Shown: positions 1 through 11,690 of the stretch, piece after piece
Layout: every line of letters begins with the position of its first letter
How positions within the stretch are numbered: the stretch's first letter is position 1
From: Cycas panzhihuaensis
Lineage: Eukaryota > Cycadophyta
NCBI GenBank assembly: GCA_023213395.1
Contig: CM041465.1
Location: 135,911,741-135,975,740, forward strand
DNA length: 64,000 bases
Direction: 5' to 3'
Made by a program: the position numbers and the translations under genes
Notes under the pieces: generated by a model
The model's input: the letters and a program-made list of their open reading frames with translations, nothing else
The model's database searches: none
What the model was told of the DNA's origin: nothing

Positions 1-2115
1 CCATATTCTGGGTGCAGATCGAAATAAACTCTAGCCAAGGGCACTTAAAGGCATCTTTGTTGGATACCCTATGGATAAGAAAGGGTATAAGGTCTTCATA
101 CCTTCACAATGAAAAATCATCATTACTAGAGATGTCAATTTTGCAGAGACAAAGGATCAGTTACTTAAATTAGACTCTATAGTACTCTCACACCGCTACA
201 ATAATGTTATCAAGTATGATGTTCAGATTCCAAAATTTGGGGGGGAAGGGGATAGATATAAATTACTCCAAATGTTGGAAGCTAATAATAGAGCCTTGGA
301 GGATACAAGTTATGACTCTGAACCAATGAGTACACATCCAACACCATCTTTTGAAGATAACAAAGTTGACAAAGGCAAAACAGTGGTAAAAGGACCATCT
401 TCCTCAGGCACATCAACATTCTCCTCACAAAATAATCATTTTAATGAATATGATGAGAATCAAGAAGTTGGGGAAATAAGGACATCATTCCCAACTCGAG
501 GATCTTGAGAAGCCTGCCAGCTCAATAAGGACATACGACCAAATGAGGTGGACAAAACTAGCACTCGAAGTGCCTATATAGTAAGGATGCAGGAATCATT
601 ATATACTGAGCTCGAACTAATAGAATTGCACCTTACTCTTAATGAAGAGCCCTTAACGTATTAAGAAACTGTAAAGTATACAACTTGGAGAAACACCATG
701 AATGAAGAGTACCAATCTCTTATCAAGAATGGTACATAAGAGCTCCTTGATCTACCACTTGGTAGAAAGGTAGTTCAAAATAAATGGGTGTTCAAAAACA
801 AATATAGATCAAATGGAACCTTGAAAAACACAAGGCGAGGTTGGTAGCTAAAGGATTTACATAAAGGAAAGGCATCAACTACACTGAAGTCTTTACACCT
901 ATAACCAAGTGGCCTACAATTAGAATTATTATGGCCTAGGCTGCTTAATAGGGTTGGAAAATCCACCAACTCGATATTAAGACCATGTTTCTCAATGGAG
1001 ATCTTGAAGAAGAAATTTACATGGATATGAGATCGAAGGTCAAGAGCATAAGGTTTGTAGGCTCAGAAAGTCCTTGTATGGCCTTAAACAAGCCCCTCGT
1101 ATTTGGTTTGCCAAGTTGTTTGAAAGGATGAGGCAACTTGGATATGAGGTTTATGATTATTAAGATATTGATGCAACATTGTTCATCAAGCGCCACAAGG
1201 ATAAAGTCACTTATCTCATAATCTTTGTGGATGACATGCTAGTAACAGGTAATAAGCTAGCTGAAAAAGGACCTTGGTAAAACGTTAGAATTGTTTGACC
1301 TCGATTTGATGAAATATTACTTGGGAATTGAAGTAACACAAAAGAATAGAAAATTTTTCCTCTCCTAAGAAAAATACATTAACAGTCTTCTAACCAAGTT
1401 TCAGATAGAAGATGCTCGACCAATGATGTTACCTATGGATCCTAACACCAAACTCTTAGCTGAAGGTGATACTAGGGAGGTAGACATAACACTCTATAGG
1501 AAACTTGTAGGTCGTCTCATCTACACTACCAATATAAGGCCAGATATTATGCACTATGTTAATATTCTTGCTCGTTACATGATAAATCCTAAGTAGAATC
1601 ATTGGCATGCAGCAGTACGAGTGTTGAGATACCTTAAGACGACCAGCAAATATGGTCTGTTATATGAACCTAATTCAGACTTCAAGCTTTCTGCATACAT
1701 AGACTCTAACTTTGCAGGAGATAAAGATACAAGAATATCTAGGTATGTAACGTTTCTTGGAACAACACCAATATCATAGAGATCTAGATGATAAAATATA
1801 GTTGCAGATTCAACTACTAAAGCTGAATACATTGCTGCTTCCGAGACTAGTAAAGAGGTGATATGGCTAAGAAAATTATTAGAAACATTGAATATCACCC
1901 AAACAAGTCCTATGAGTCTTCATGTGGATAATCAATCAGCAATCTGCATGGTGAAAAATCTTGTATTTCATGATCATACCAAACACATAAGTATGAAAGT
2001 CCACAAGATTAGGGAACTTATTCATGATGGCATAATTCAATTAGATTACTGCCCCACAATAGATCAAGTGGTCGATATCTTCACCAAACTACTGGAAAAG
2101 GTGAAGTTTGAATAG
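1..2115 (+). pseudogene. copia pol remnant: integrase C-terminus, RT, RNase H
   Basis: In a live element this region encodes integrase (joins cDNA to host DNA), reverse transcriptase and RNase H. At 40-110 I read the integrase C-terminal signature KGIFVGYPMDKKGYKVF. At about 690-1500 comes copia RT, with NKWVFKNK near 780 and the catalytic FVDDM near 1225. At 1840-2115 comes RNase H, with the typical end motif DIFTKLL. Stops and frameshifts interrupt it many times: a stop follows the linker stretch at 508, and there are others near 660, 735 and 950. No product is expected. The longest clean pieces are 272-508 (serine/threonine-rich linker) and 1858-2115 (end of RNase H). Confidence 0.85.
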
Positions 2116-2605
2116 TTCCAAAGGCAGCTTGGCCTTAGGGCCTCCATCTTCGATTGATCAAAGAAGATGGAAATAGGATCATCATACTTTATTCTCTTCG
2201 TGAAAACCCCTTTGTGGGCACGGAAAAATAAGAGTAAGTCTCTGCTCTATCCTCTTTATAAAAACCCCATGTAGGCATAGAAGGATAAGGGTTATACTTA
2301 TTTTAGAAAATTAGAACCTGTGAAAACCCAAAAGGGCATAGGGGATGACCAAACAATATATGGAGACTTAGCAAATTAAGCTACACATTTAAGCAGTTTG
2401 GCTATCAGGCTACATCAAAGAGCCACCTTAGCTATTTTGATTTATAAAAGGGGCTATAGATCTTAGAAAGTTTGTGGGTTTTTATTCCCCATGAGGGTTT
2501 TCCCACAAAAGTGTCATTTAGAATTTTAATATTACAATGAGGCTTAAATAAAGATCTCATAGAATAGAATTTCTTAAAATGACCTTCCACCATTAAGGGG
2601 GGGAT
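2116..2605 (+). other. C1 3' untranslated region and polypurine tract
   Basis: This noncoding stretch lies between the RNase H stop and the LTR. It contains a roughly 60-base module repeated about three times, beginning with gtgaaaacccc/ataaaaacccc at 2200, 2258 and 2320. The polypurine tract taagggggggat at 2594-2605, the primer for plus-strand DNA synthesis, directly precedes the LTR. The same layout occurs in antisense next to the LTRs at 44912, 52227 and 61752. Confidence 0.75.
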
Positions 2606-2871
2606 TGAAAGAGGTTAATGTATCAAGGTCATTTGTGTATATTAATTATGTGACCTTAGGATATATTATTAGCATTAGTCTCTTAATGAAATGTACTTTA
2701 TGTTCATTTAGATATAATTTCATGTTCATGTCATTAGGTGGGAAAATCCTAATCTTAATGCTCACCCTCACTAATAAAAGGTGAAATCTCAATGAGGGAG
2801 TCATTATTCATTCTCACCTCTAAGCTTGCTCTCATATCTTGTTTCATCTTCTTTTTTATTCTCCATTGCCA
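2606..2871 (+). repeat. C1 3' LTR
   Basis: The LTR begins tgaaagagg just after the polypurine tract and probably ends ...ttgcca at 2871, where minus-strand gypsy RT begins. Its first 60 bases resemble the LTRs of the copia array on the minus strand, and the remainder has diverged. The other LTR lies outside the window, so the right boundary is inferred from the change of content. Confidence 0.65.
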
Positions 2872-2879
2872 TTATGTAC

Positions 2880-3976
2880 ATGTGAGTGATTTATCTCCTA
2901 GATCCATCCTTCCTTCATCTAATAGATTTGTTATCTGGGCACATTCCTTATAAATTTCCCATAATATCCCATCATACCCAGAAAACCTTTTACTTGCTTT
3001 ATTATCTTTGATATGGTAAATTTCAAAATTATTACTAGGACATGTAGAAGTCAGGATCTGAATAAAACTAGGAATATGCATTTAGTTGGATTCAAACATA
3101 ACTTACTTGTTCTACAAGTCTCAAGCATTAGCCTTATATTATCCTTCAGTAGTGTATATATGGTCCAATCATCTAAAAATACTTTGATTGACTTACTAAT
3201 TGTTTGTCAAAAAATATTCAAAATTATCCTTTAAAAGGTGGCTAGTATGTTTGTCAATCCAAAAGGCATCACTTTATATATATACATTCCCCACTCTATA
3301 ACAAAGGTCATTTTTATTTGGTCCTACTTGGTAATTCTAACCTGATTGTATCCACTAAATCCATCTATGAAAGGATATACCTCATGTCTTACATCATTTT
3401 TAAGAATGTCTTCGGTGAATGGAATTAAGAAGGGATCTTTCTTTGTCACTTTATTCAAAGCTCTATAATCCACATAGACTCGCAGCTTCCCATTCTTTTT
3501 TGGTACCACTAGTATTGGACTTACTCATTTGCTTGTTTTAAATTCAAATATATAGTTCACTTACTCATTTGCTTCCCATTCCTTTCACTTTTTATTTCTA
3601 TTTTAGGTTCATTCGATAAGGGCATTATCGCATGAGATTTGCTCCTTCAATTAACTTTATCCTATGTTCTTCAAGTTTAGGTGGTATACCTTTTAAATAT
3701 TGATAAGACCAAGTAATGATGTCCTTGTACTCTAAGAATATTATCATAGTTTGCTAGACTATTTCTGTGTCCTAGTAATATCCCATAGATATTATCTAAG
3801 GTTACTCTATCATACCTAAATTTATGTCTTAATCTCAATTGCTTACCTTGTACCACCTTTCCATCTTCCTTTAATATATAGGCTGGTGTTTGATGAATTA
3901 CTTGGCTTCCATATTCCATAATAGAATAATTTGATGAAAATTTATGGTTCTTTCCTAATTCATCCTTCACTATATT
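2880..3976 (-). pseudogene. G0 reverse transcriptase with preceding linker
   Basis: Reading the minus strand downward, 3970-3600 has the linker pattern ending in an LKGIPP-like motif that precedes plant Ty3/gypsy RT. At 3509-3324 is clear RT: VPKKNGKLRVYVDYRALNK, then FIDGFSGYNQVRI. The reading continues through VMPFGLTN near 3260 and a VFLDDW-type catalytic motif near 3160. It fades near 2900, just short of C1. There are many stops and small frameshifts. FLDDW stands where FxDD catalytic residues belong, so the polymerase centre is recognisable, but the gene is dead. Confidence 0.8.
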
Positions 3977-4314
3977 GGCTTGATAGTAGCTTTAGTCTTC
4001 TTCCATTATTCTACTTTTGAAGATACTCAAAATTTCTTAGATTCGTCTATTATTACTATGGTATATGAAAGTTTTATAAAATTCTTTAATAAGTGCTTTC
4101 TAATCCACCATTTACATATTTTTATAATAATTGTACCATATTACTGTAATCCCCTTGAATGTCTATGCCTATCTTTATGCCTATTCTTGTTCTAGAATTT
4201 GATTTTCTACCTATATTTCTATATAATTTTCTATGTGAGTTATAGGATTATCATTGTTCCAAAATATAGGTAATCGTAGTTCTTGTTTTTAAAATCTTAA
4301 CAAAAAAATTATGC

Positions 4315-4640
4315 TCATTTCATCCCAAGATTTAAAATTACTACCATAAGTAGAATACCACAGAGAAGCTTGTCCCATAAGAGACAATGAAAATAAGAAA
4401 TAACAAAACTCTTCTTTCTATTATTACTCTTTAAAAATTGATTACAATAATCTATATATTTTTGTGCTTGGCCCAATTGACCCCAAAATTTTTTTCTAAC
4501 AAAAGTTTCTTCCAAATTTTATTTATCCTGGACTTGTAAAGTCTTGATCTAATAATTTGAAGTTATTTCTTCCTGATTCTCTAAAGGATTAATACACGCT
4601 TCTAGCCTATAACAAGGAGTTGATTTGATCTCACCCCAAG
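4315..4640 (-). pseudogene. gag-like fragment inside G0 pol
   Basis: The minus strand holds a short reading frame at 4515-4315. In an adjacent frame it contains SLMGQASLWYSTYGSNFKSW, close to the core of the retrotransposon gag family (xLxGxAxxWYxxL..SIxSWxEM). Its place is odd: it lies downstream of the protease and upstream of RT, where no gag belongs, and G0 already has a gag at 20600-22560. It may be a nested fragment of another gypsy element or a rearranged copy. The match is by eye over about 25 residues, so confidence is modest. Confidence 0.45.
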
Positions 4641-4859
4641 CATTTTGTAACCAATTCATCATATAAGATGATCATGCACTGCTAGGTAATGTTGGTTCCA
4701 TTTAGTATATAATTTTTGAATAAGGGCTTACTGTGGGTTCCAATTTCATAATTGTGGATGATGCTCATTTCTTGTCTTTATTCTTCTCAATATATAGCCC
4801 ATCTAAGCATAGAGGCAAAATGACAATGTTTCTACCTACCTTTAATGTGAATGTGAACT

Positions 4860-5123
4860 CCCCCTAATAGCCAAGGTCTACTTAGTAATATTAGATAGGT
4901 ATTCTTTTCATATTATATCTGAACTATTACAAAGTCCATCAAAATTATAATCCTTGCAATAGTAACTAGTACATTCATCAAGGTCTCCATTGTCCTAACC
5001 TGAAGTGGGTTTATCGATCTTATTGAGTAATCTAGGGTAACTACTTCTAGCCTTCTTAGGTTTATCCAAGATCATTCATAGAGCACATAAACTCTTAATC
5101 CTCCATCAATAATTGTTCTACAT
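4860..5123 (-). pseudogene. G0 aspartic protease (interrupted)
   Basis: The minus-strand translation from 5123 leftward shows IIDGGLRVYVLYE (active-site region, normally D-[ST]-G-[AS], here DGG), then spaced hydrophobic strands, ending in LLSRPWL at about 4865. Retroelement proteases end with a similar I/L-L-G-R-P-W-L motif. The first strands of the enzyme would lie at 20322-20365, on the other side of element A, so A's insertion cut this gene. In-frame stops show it had probably already decayed. Confidence 0.6.
5119..5123. repeat. Element A target-site duplication, left copy (right copy 20317-20321)
   Basis: CATAG precedes the 5' LTR at 5119-5123 and follows the 3' LTR at 20317-20321. A perfect 5-base duplication beside TG...CA ends is the mark of LTR-retrotransposon integration. 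It fixes both element borders and shows that the two ends belong to one insertion. Confidence 0.9.
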
Positions 5124-7633
5124 AGTGTTTCCCAGCTACTGGGAATGGACTCGAGACGCATCGATGTAGGTTTATTTAGGTATATTTTCTTAATTTTCTT
5201 GCCCATGTTTGATTGAGGTTATTTAGAGTAGGTTGCTTAACATATGCCTGCCTGCACACATTGCTTTTCTACTTGCTCATTATGCATGTGCCTACGGCAT
5301 GCCTTCAGCCTATGACGACTCACAGCGGGGGCATTCCTCAGTGAATGCTACACCCCGTATGGCGCACAGCCACCCACGGTGTCTCCACAATCCTCCGAGA
5401 TGTTTCTGTCAGTTTTATTTGCTCTCGTTATGACATGTTGCTTATGTTGCAGTCCTTCCTAAGTCTAATTTAATCCTTAGTTAGGACTCTTTGCATTGTT
5501 TTGGGTACTTGCCCATTGCCTGGGCATTCCCTCAGCTGGTATGACTCATGTTTAGCCTCTATTTTTGCTCCAAAACCTGATTTTTCTGTTTATTTTTCTC
5601 TTTTTTTAATTCCAGGCTGATACCGTGGTAAACTTAGTGGTACCACAAAGTTTGCGGTGATGCTCTGATTTGCCAGTACTGTTGTTTGAAATTTAAAAAA
5701 GAGAACCACACGACAGTTTCTGCTTTTTTTGCGAAACTGCCACATGGCATCATTTAATTGGAGACGCCCTGACATCCCCAACATTCACCTGCTGTGAACA
5801 GAGGATAAAGAGAATTTTCCTCCCCATTTTTGGAGATCTTTGGCTCATTTTTCAAACTTCAAAGAGAAACTTCCAACTTTACACAAGAAAAACACACAGA
5901 AATAAAAAAACTTCATGCACATCAACTAGAAGAAGGTGAAGTGGACTGCCATCAGCTGGATCTTACAAGGCCATTACTACCCCCTACTACTCTCCACAGC
6001 CAGCTCCATTCTTCTTGCAGGTGCTTAGGGATTCAAGAGTCTTCTTCATCCAAAAAGTTATTTCAAGGATCAACTCCAAAGCTCCAAACTTGTAAGGAGC
6101 TCCCTTCATCCATGCCCTAGCAAGAACTACTCCTAACCAGCCTTTGTTTGTCATCTATTGCTGTTGTTCCAAGTGGCAGAGTGCATGTTTAATCTCTCCA
6201 TACAAGGTACTCCTTGGTTTTTACTTGCACTTCTTTTTTTTTTTACTTGCAACTCCTTGGGTCTTTACTTGCAACTTTCTTATTTTTACTGGCAAGTAGT
6301 TCATTCATTTCTTTTTTCTATTTTACCTCTTTTACTTCTAAATGAAAGTGATCCTAGTTAGCCATAGCTATCCCATAATGTTGCCCTCCATTTTCTCTAA
6401 GCTCTCCTTCACTCTTTCCTTAGTCAGCCAGTGTAAGGGTGTATACATGAGGATTCGAGGGAGGTAGGCGGGGTTCCGTCCCCCATTGCTGTCCTTCTCC
6501 CCAAGGGTTCCGTCCCTTGTCCTCTTCCCCTTGCCATACACGCTTTCTTAAGGAATGGGCTAAGGGAGTTTAGGGGATTTAGTCAAGGCATCCTGACCAG
6601 CCTAAGATAACCTGCCTCCATCTTGTTGCCAACTAGTGTTTCCTTCCCGAACTCCGTGGAGACCTCCTGTGGGTGAGTTAGCCATCTCGAGGCTATACTC
6701 AGTTCCATTTTGTATGTTTTTATGGTATATGGTGGTGTGAGTGTTTCTCATATGCTTTCACTTCGTTTTACTACATTCTGATGCTCAGTCTAGTTATTAG
6801 TTTCAGTTGATTTCAATTTATATATATATCTCTTGGTGTATCTTGCAGCCTCTCTTTCGAGAGGAAGGTGTCTTTCTTACTTGTTTGCAGGATCGCGCGT
6901 TAGCGGAAGTGATACGTGGGACGAGCCCATTGCTGGTTAGCCCCCGCACGGTACTTCTCTTTCTTAGTTTCAAGCTTCTTTTTAGTTCCTTTCGTTTCAT
7001 CTAGTGTAGCATGCTCAAGGGGAGGTAAGTGGACCCCTCTACCACCGTCGATCAGCCTTGCATGCGCGGAGAAAGGAGAAAGAAGGAGCGGGACTTAGAG
7101 AGACAAGCTGCACCTCCACTCAAATGCTGGATCCAGGTATTCCCCTCGCTTCCTGCGTGTTTCCTTTTATGCTATTTCTTTTTTTTCATGCATTTGTCTG
7201 AATAGATAAGAAAAGATAAAAGAACATAAAGGATGAAAGGGGAAAGCATATATCTTTTTGCATTATTTCCTGCTTTACATAGCATAGCGTAGATAGCCCA
7301 TTTGTATCGTACTCGAGCCACCCTTTCGTCGCACCTTTCACCACATCTACTTACATATTGGATTAGTTGCCCCTATCTTCGTTGTCTTCTCAATGCCTTG
7401 AGAAGACGCAACGTGCAAGGCGTTTCCTTTCCTTCCCGGCCATCCAAAGGGTAGAAAGGTTTTATTTTTGCACGGCTACTTGGAAGCAACCAGGTACCTT
7501 GCAGTCCTAAACCTACGCTCCGGTGCATGGATACCCTACGAGGTGAGGTCCTCGCTGCCTAGCTTAGTTAGCATAGTACCTTTTTATATCCCTTTGCTAG
7601 ATGTAGGATCACTGCCCCGTAGCGAGCATTTCA
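5124..7633 (+). repeat. Element A 5' LTR (2510 bases)
   Basis: It starts tgtttcccag at 5124 and ends ...gagcatttca at 7633, one base before the primer-binding site. 5124-6260 aligns with the 3' LTR at 19139-20290, and 7608-7633 with 20291-20316. The middle 6261-7607 is absent from the 3' LTR but present in both LTRs of element B. It contains a TATA-like run at 6818, so transcription probably starts near 6850. Short frames inside it, such as 5830-6120 and 6807-7004, have no protein family and are treated as noncoding. Confidence 0.93.
6818..6829 (+). promoter_or_regulatory. TATA-box candidate of element A 5' LTR
   Basis: A ttatatatatat run sits mid-LTR, followed by a block (gcctctctttcgagagg) that is conserved in the B LTRs. 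The corresponding AT run is present in both B LTRs (38109-38129 and 24146-24161), so position and motif are conserved. Transcription would start about 25-35 bases downstream. The AT repeat is slippage-prone, so this rests on position rather than exact sequence. Confidence 0.5.
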
Positions 7634-7634
7634 C

Positions 7635-7652
7635 TGGCGACCATATTGGGGA
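7635..7652 (+). other. Element A primer-binding site
   Basis: tggcgaccatattgggga lies one base after the 5' LTR. A CCA-ending tRNA 3' end would pair with TGG.... The pattern TGGCGACC...GGGGA resembles the tRNA-Arg sites reported for Ogre/Tat elements. B has the same site with one visible difference (atactgggga). Confidence 0.85.
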
Positions 7653-7907
7653 CTGCTAGTAAGGGAGCTAAATTCGCTTTCCCTTCTTGTCGGTGTTCTT
7701 GCCTCTAGGTAGTTTCTTATTTTATGTTTTCAGTTGGGCAACCCCCAGCGTGCTTGCATCACTTTCCTTCTTTTCCTCCTTTGTTTCTTCTAACAACGCT
7801 CGCAGAGGCGTTGCATGTGACGTTTCTCGCGTCGCTTGCGAGGTTTACTGCCGTTGTTAGAAGACTAATCGCCTCGTTCCCTTCCGTCGTCTAACCCCGA
7901 TTCGACA

Positions 7908-10520
7908 ATGGAAGGTTACCTGTCCAATTGGGCCTACCATACCATGACTTCGGGAACTCAAGAGTTCCCTGCATCTGTTCTGGAATCCACCCATGGGGGC
8001 GATGATTCCATCTACTATCCAGATAACCAATTCCATCCTGATGACTTTTATCCTTCCGCTCACACAGTGGAAGATTCAGCTCCTCGCGAGACTCGCCATC
8101 CCACGGGTGAGCCTTATGAGGAGCATCTTGAGGGATCCCCTACTTTCAAAATCCCATCAACTTCATATAACTATGAGGATACCCCTCCTGCCGACGTAGT
8201 CGAGGTGATTAGCAAGTACTTCTGAACAACTCGCCGCCAGCCGCACCCTAGATGGTTTGAAGAAGTGTTACGCAATGTAGTATCTTCCTCATCCATCTCT
8301 GTGCCTTCTACAACGATTGATGCTTCTGTTTGCGCACACTCGTCCTACACCGTGTCTACCCTGGCACCCAGGGCAAGCATTGCACCGCCTGCTTCTAGTC
8401 ATGGTCCTACTTCTTTAGGACCCGTTCGTGGCGTGTCCTTTCCCCAACTCGGGGTTAACATGCCATTCCCAAGCTAAACGCATGTGCCACCTTCGAATGT
8501 GGCACATGCGTTCCCTAGTAGGCCTCAAGGTCCTACTAGTGCTGCCACCGTTAACTATGTAGGACCTACTCCTACATACGTTCAAAACTCTGCTGATGGT
8601 CCTTCAATTTACGTGCCCCCAAGTTACACGTCTCAACCTTAGGGGTAAGCTAGGGGAAACCATCTCCCTGTCTATGGGGTGGACCCGTTGCACCTATATG
8701 GGGTTGCACCACCTATGAGTGGCCCATATGGGCAAAACTCGGTCCCTCACCCTTCGTTCCCGTTGTCTAGCGTAACTCCCATTGCTGCATCATCACAAGG
8801 GAGCATACCTCCCTTCTAGAGCGTTTACCCGCAACCCCCTTTCTAACAAGGGGCGTTTCCCCAAGGAGGGATGGGTTTACCACCCCCATCCATTCCTTTG
8901 CCGTTCATCAATCCATTAGCCCGAGTGAGGACACGTCCTTTTATGGACTATAGGTCGACGCCATTGTCTGTTGAGGCGCTAAGGACTAACCTATCGCCTC
9001 ACCCTCCTGAAGTTCCTAAATTCGATGGAACTTCATCGCAAGACCCAACCAAGCATGTACACAGTTTCTCTATGGCGTGCATCGATTATTGGGCTTACGA
9101 CCATATCCTTATGAAGCTTTTTCCAGGGTCCTTGCAGGGCGACGCCCTCAAGTGTTTTTACCACCTTCCTGCTCATTCGATTTCTTCATTCCAGCAATTG
9201 GTGGATGAGTTCGTCAACTATTTTGACGTAGCTCGCCTATTCGAAAGTGGAATGAAGGCGCTTCTGTCGCTTAAACAAGGTCACGATGAGATGAATTGTG
9301 ACTTTGTGCGACGCTTTCATGATCTTCTTCACTCCACCAAGGCCACGTTGCCTGAGGAGTTAAAGCGAGATCTCTTCGTCAACGCACTTCGCCCCAAAGG
9401 GTATGTAGAAGTCCTCAAGATGGGGGCAACTACATGTGACTCCGCGATTATGAGGTGCTTGGCATTGGAGGCCATTGAGATCCAAGCTGGACTCAAGAAA
9501 CCTCCTAAGCCCTCGCAACATCGTGAGGCGCCTCCTCTCGCGAAGGAAACCAAACCTTCACAGCCTACTAGGTCCACCTCTCATCCGACTGAGAGGACCC
9601 TAGATCCTCTTACCTCCACTATCCGCTCATTTAAGCACACAATGAAGGAGTTAAAACTCTAACCTCCTTCATTGCCGACCTCCCATAAACCTGTTCAGCA
9701 AGCTTCTCATGCGATGCCCCCAAAAGGGGGTAACATCCAGCCTTCTCAAGCAAGGAGGACCAACCCTCCCCTTGAGAAGAGATGGTGTTCCATACATAGG
9801 GAGTGTTTCCATGACGATTCGCGTTGCCGGGCACAGCACCCACGCGACGCCCCGCTGCGTGATTCGTCCCCTAGGCGAGCATCGAGGCCTAACCTCGATC
9901 AGCCCATTCATAGAGACTCGTTCCCTAAACATGGAGAACGTGGTCATGATGTTCAGCAAAGGAACAATCAGAATCGGGATAGGTCTCCCGATTCTCGCCC
10001 TTCGCATGGTAGAGGGAAGGGTGTGCGAAGGTCATCTTCCCCTTCACGCTCCCCTGACCGCCATGCTCCATCACCTTCGCGGTCCCGTAACATAGGAAAG
10101 AAGGTGATCCAAATGCTTGAGACCACTCTGCTTTATGCGTTAACCCAGTCTCAAGCTGCGAAGGAGGCAACAGGTGCCTCCGCGTCTACCTCGCAGCTCG
10201 ATCCCTTTCCGAAAGCAGTTCCTCCAGAGATCCCTGCACTTCCCAAGAGCATTCCCGTCTGCCCCGGTCAATTCGACTTTAGGAGAGCCCTTACCAAACC
10301 CACAGGGAGAGGTAAGCCCTTCTCCATGGTTGAAGAGCTTCTCACTGTGGCCGCTGGGATGTCCATCATGGACATCTTGAGAAGTTGCCCTAAGCAACGA
10401 GCGCTCCTCTTAGAAGCTCTTAGATCAAATGACGCGTCTTTTCATGCCTTGGGTACAACTCAAAGCTACGAACCCGCTATCTCCTTCGATCCTAAAGATC
10501 TTCCCACATCTAGCGGAAGG
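7908..10520 (+). pseudogene. Element A gag
   Basis: Gag builds the virus-like particle. The frame opens at ATG 7908, which matches the B start at 37056. It runs in one frame through a proline/serine-rich N-terminal part (7908-8860), then a capsid region (about 8940-9500) with AYDHILMKLFPGSLQGDALK and FQQLVDEFVNYF. An arginine-rich region follows, with a zinc-knuckle variant, CSIHRECFHDDSRC, near 9787. Its spacing is CX2HX4HX4C, with His where the usual second Cys stands. Nonsense codons occur at 8223, 8475, 8640, 8646, 8817, 8844 and 9660, and no net frameshift was found. B has sense codons at several of these positions. Confidence 0.88.
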
Positions 10521-11690
10521 GAATGCCAATGGAACTTCCCTTTCACCATTACCATAAATACTCCTGATTGCACATTGCAGAGAACCGTCGTGGACAACAG
10601 TTCTTCCGTCAACGCCATGCCTTTGCACATTATGCAAGAGCTTGGCGTCTCTGCCTTGGAACCCCTTCCGTGGCGTTGTCAGGGTTATGATGGTAGTGAG
10701 AAGACTCCCTTAGGATCTGTCTCGATGCCCCTTACCCTCGAAGACAAGACTGTCATCACTGACATCGTCGTCCTCGATGTTGATGTCAATTACAACTTGC
10801 TTCTGGGTCAACCATGGTTCGACCAAATGGGAGCCGTGTGTTCTACCCATTGGAGGCAACTTAAATTTGTCCATAATGGACAAATAAGGGTTATCTCCCG
10901 CGAGCAATCACTCGCCAAACCAGCTAGGCCTTCTGCCCAGGTAACCCATGGCCATACGAAGGGAAACAAGCATGCTTCCGACCATGCCTCAGCTTTCTCC
11001 ATTGGAATCCCTGATTCCTCTTACCGAGAAGAATATCCCACACCTTCTTCTCCAGGTTTGACACACTTTGCCCCCATTGGTGTCCGGAGCTATGGGTATC
11101 TCACCGTGTTTGATGACGATGGATCCCATAGCGAGGATGAGGGTCGTCCTCACCCAGTTTCATTCCTCTGCACTAGTGCGGGGCATCCTCCTAGTCTTAG
11201 GTTTCCTCCTATGACCCATTTTGTTGTGGAGCCTGGTCATTTTTACATGTCACATGACATTGCGCATGTTGACCATCACACTCCTGGCTCTTCCGTCCCA
11301 TCACTTCCCATAGGTGATGATGCCGAGAGTTTCCCTCTTGCTTTTTATGAGGGACCTCTCCTTGACTCTCCTTCAGAGTCCCTTAGGGGTGATGGGCAGT
11401 TTTCAGGCCATACCGATCCTATCGCTCCCACGCTATCTCGCGCCTCGTCCATTCGAAGTCAGGTCATCCATGGGGTGGACTACTTCGAAGATGATGAGGC
11501 TTTGCTGGAACACTTAGCTGGTTCCATGCTGAGTTTGCCTCCTGGTCACCATAAGCGTGGCCACCAGAAGGTCTTAGCGATTGGGTCCCTATTAGCCGAC
11601 CCAATCCCCTCTTCCGTTTCCTCCCTTCCGGTTGATCTTGCCCCCCTCCATTTCGAGGAGGGGAATGCCATGTGCATGGGGGCAACTTAG
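10521..11690 (+). pseudogene. Element A aspartic protease and pro-RT spacer
   Basis: It is read in the same frame as gag. The protease domain (about 10530-10900) cleaves the polyprotein. Its active-site segment is TVVDNSSSVNAM near 10585, with D-N-S-S where most plant elements have D-x-G-[SA]. It ends with YNLLLGQPWFDQMGAV near 10790-10840. An acidic, proline-rich spacer of about 260 residues follows to 11690, where TAG at 11688 replaces a glutamine codon seen in B. The missing glycine of the usual triad is shared with B, so it is probably a family trait, though it could affect activity. Confidence 0.85.

Larger units (their letters stand above)
1..2871 (+). mobile_element. Ty1/copia retrotransposon C1, 3' part
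   Basis: This is the 3' part of a Ty1/copia element that enters from the left edge. In order it holds the end of integrase, the integrase-RT linker, reverse transcriptase, RNase H, a 3' untranslated region, a polypurine tract and one LTR. The order integrase before RT defines copia. The right end abuts the RT of an old minus-strand Ty3/gypsy element (G0), so C1 probably inserted into G0. The rest of G0 pol would then lie left of the window. C1 belongs to the same family as the minus-strand copia array at 44614-64000: RT residues and 3' UTR are visibly alike. Confidence 0.85.
2872..5123 (-). mobile_element. Old Ty3/gypsy element G0, left arm
   Basis: This minus-strand, strongly decayed Ty3/gypsy element was split by element A at 5123/20322. 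Reading leftward it holds the main part of a retroviral-type protease, an unexpected gag-like stretch, the linker before RT, and RT. RT stops where copia C1 begins at 2871. Gag lies on the right arm (20322-22560). The two arms join in phase across the CATAG duplication in the protease region, so they were one element before A arrived. Confidence 0.75.

Noticed and set aside
6818-6829. Microsatellite (ta)n tracts at 6818, 15050, 19047, 24146, 25980, 38109 and 56693 as separate features
   Set aside because: These are short dinucleotide runs; only those at the conserved LTR position are kept as TATA candidates.
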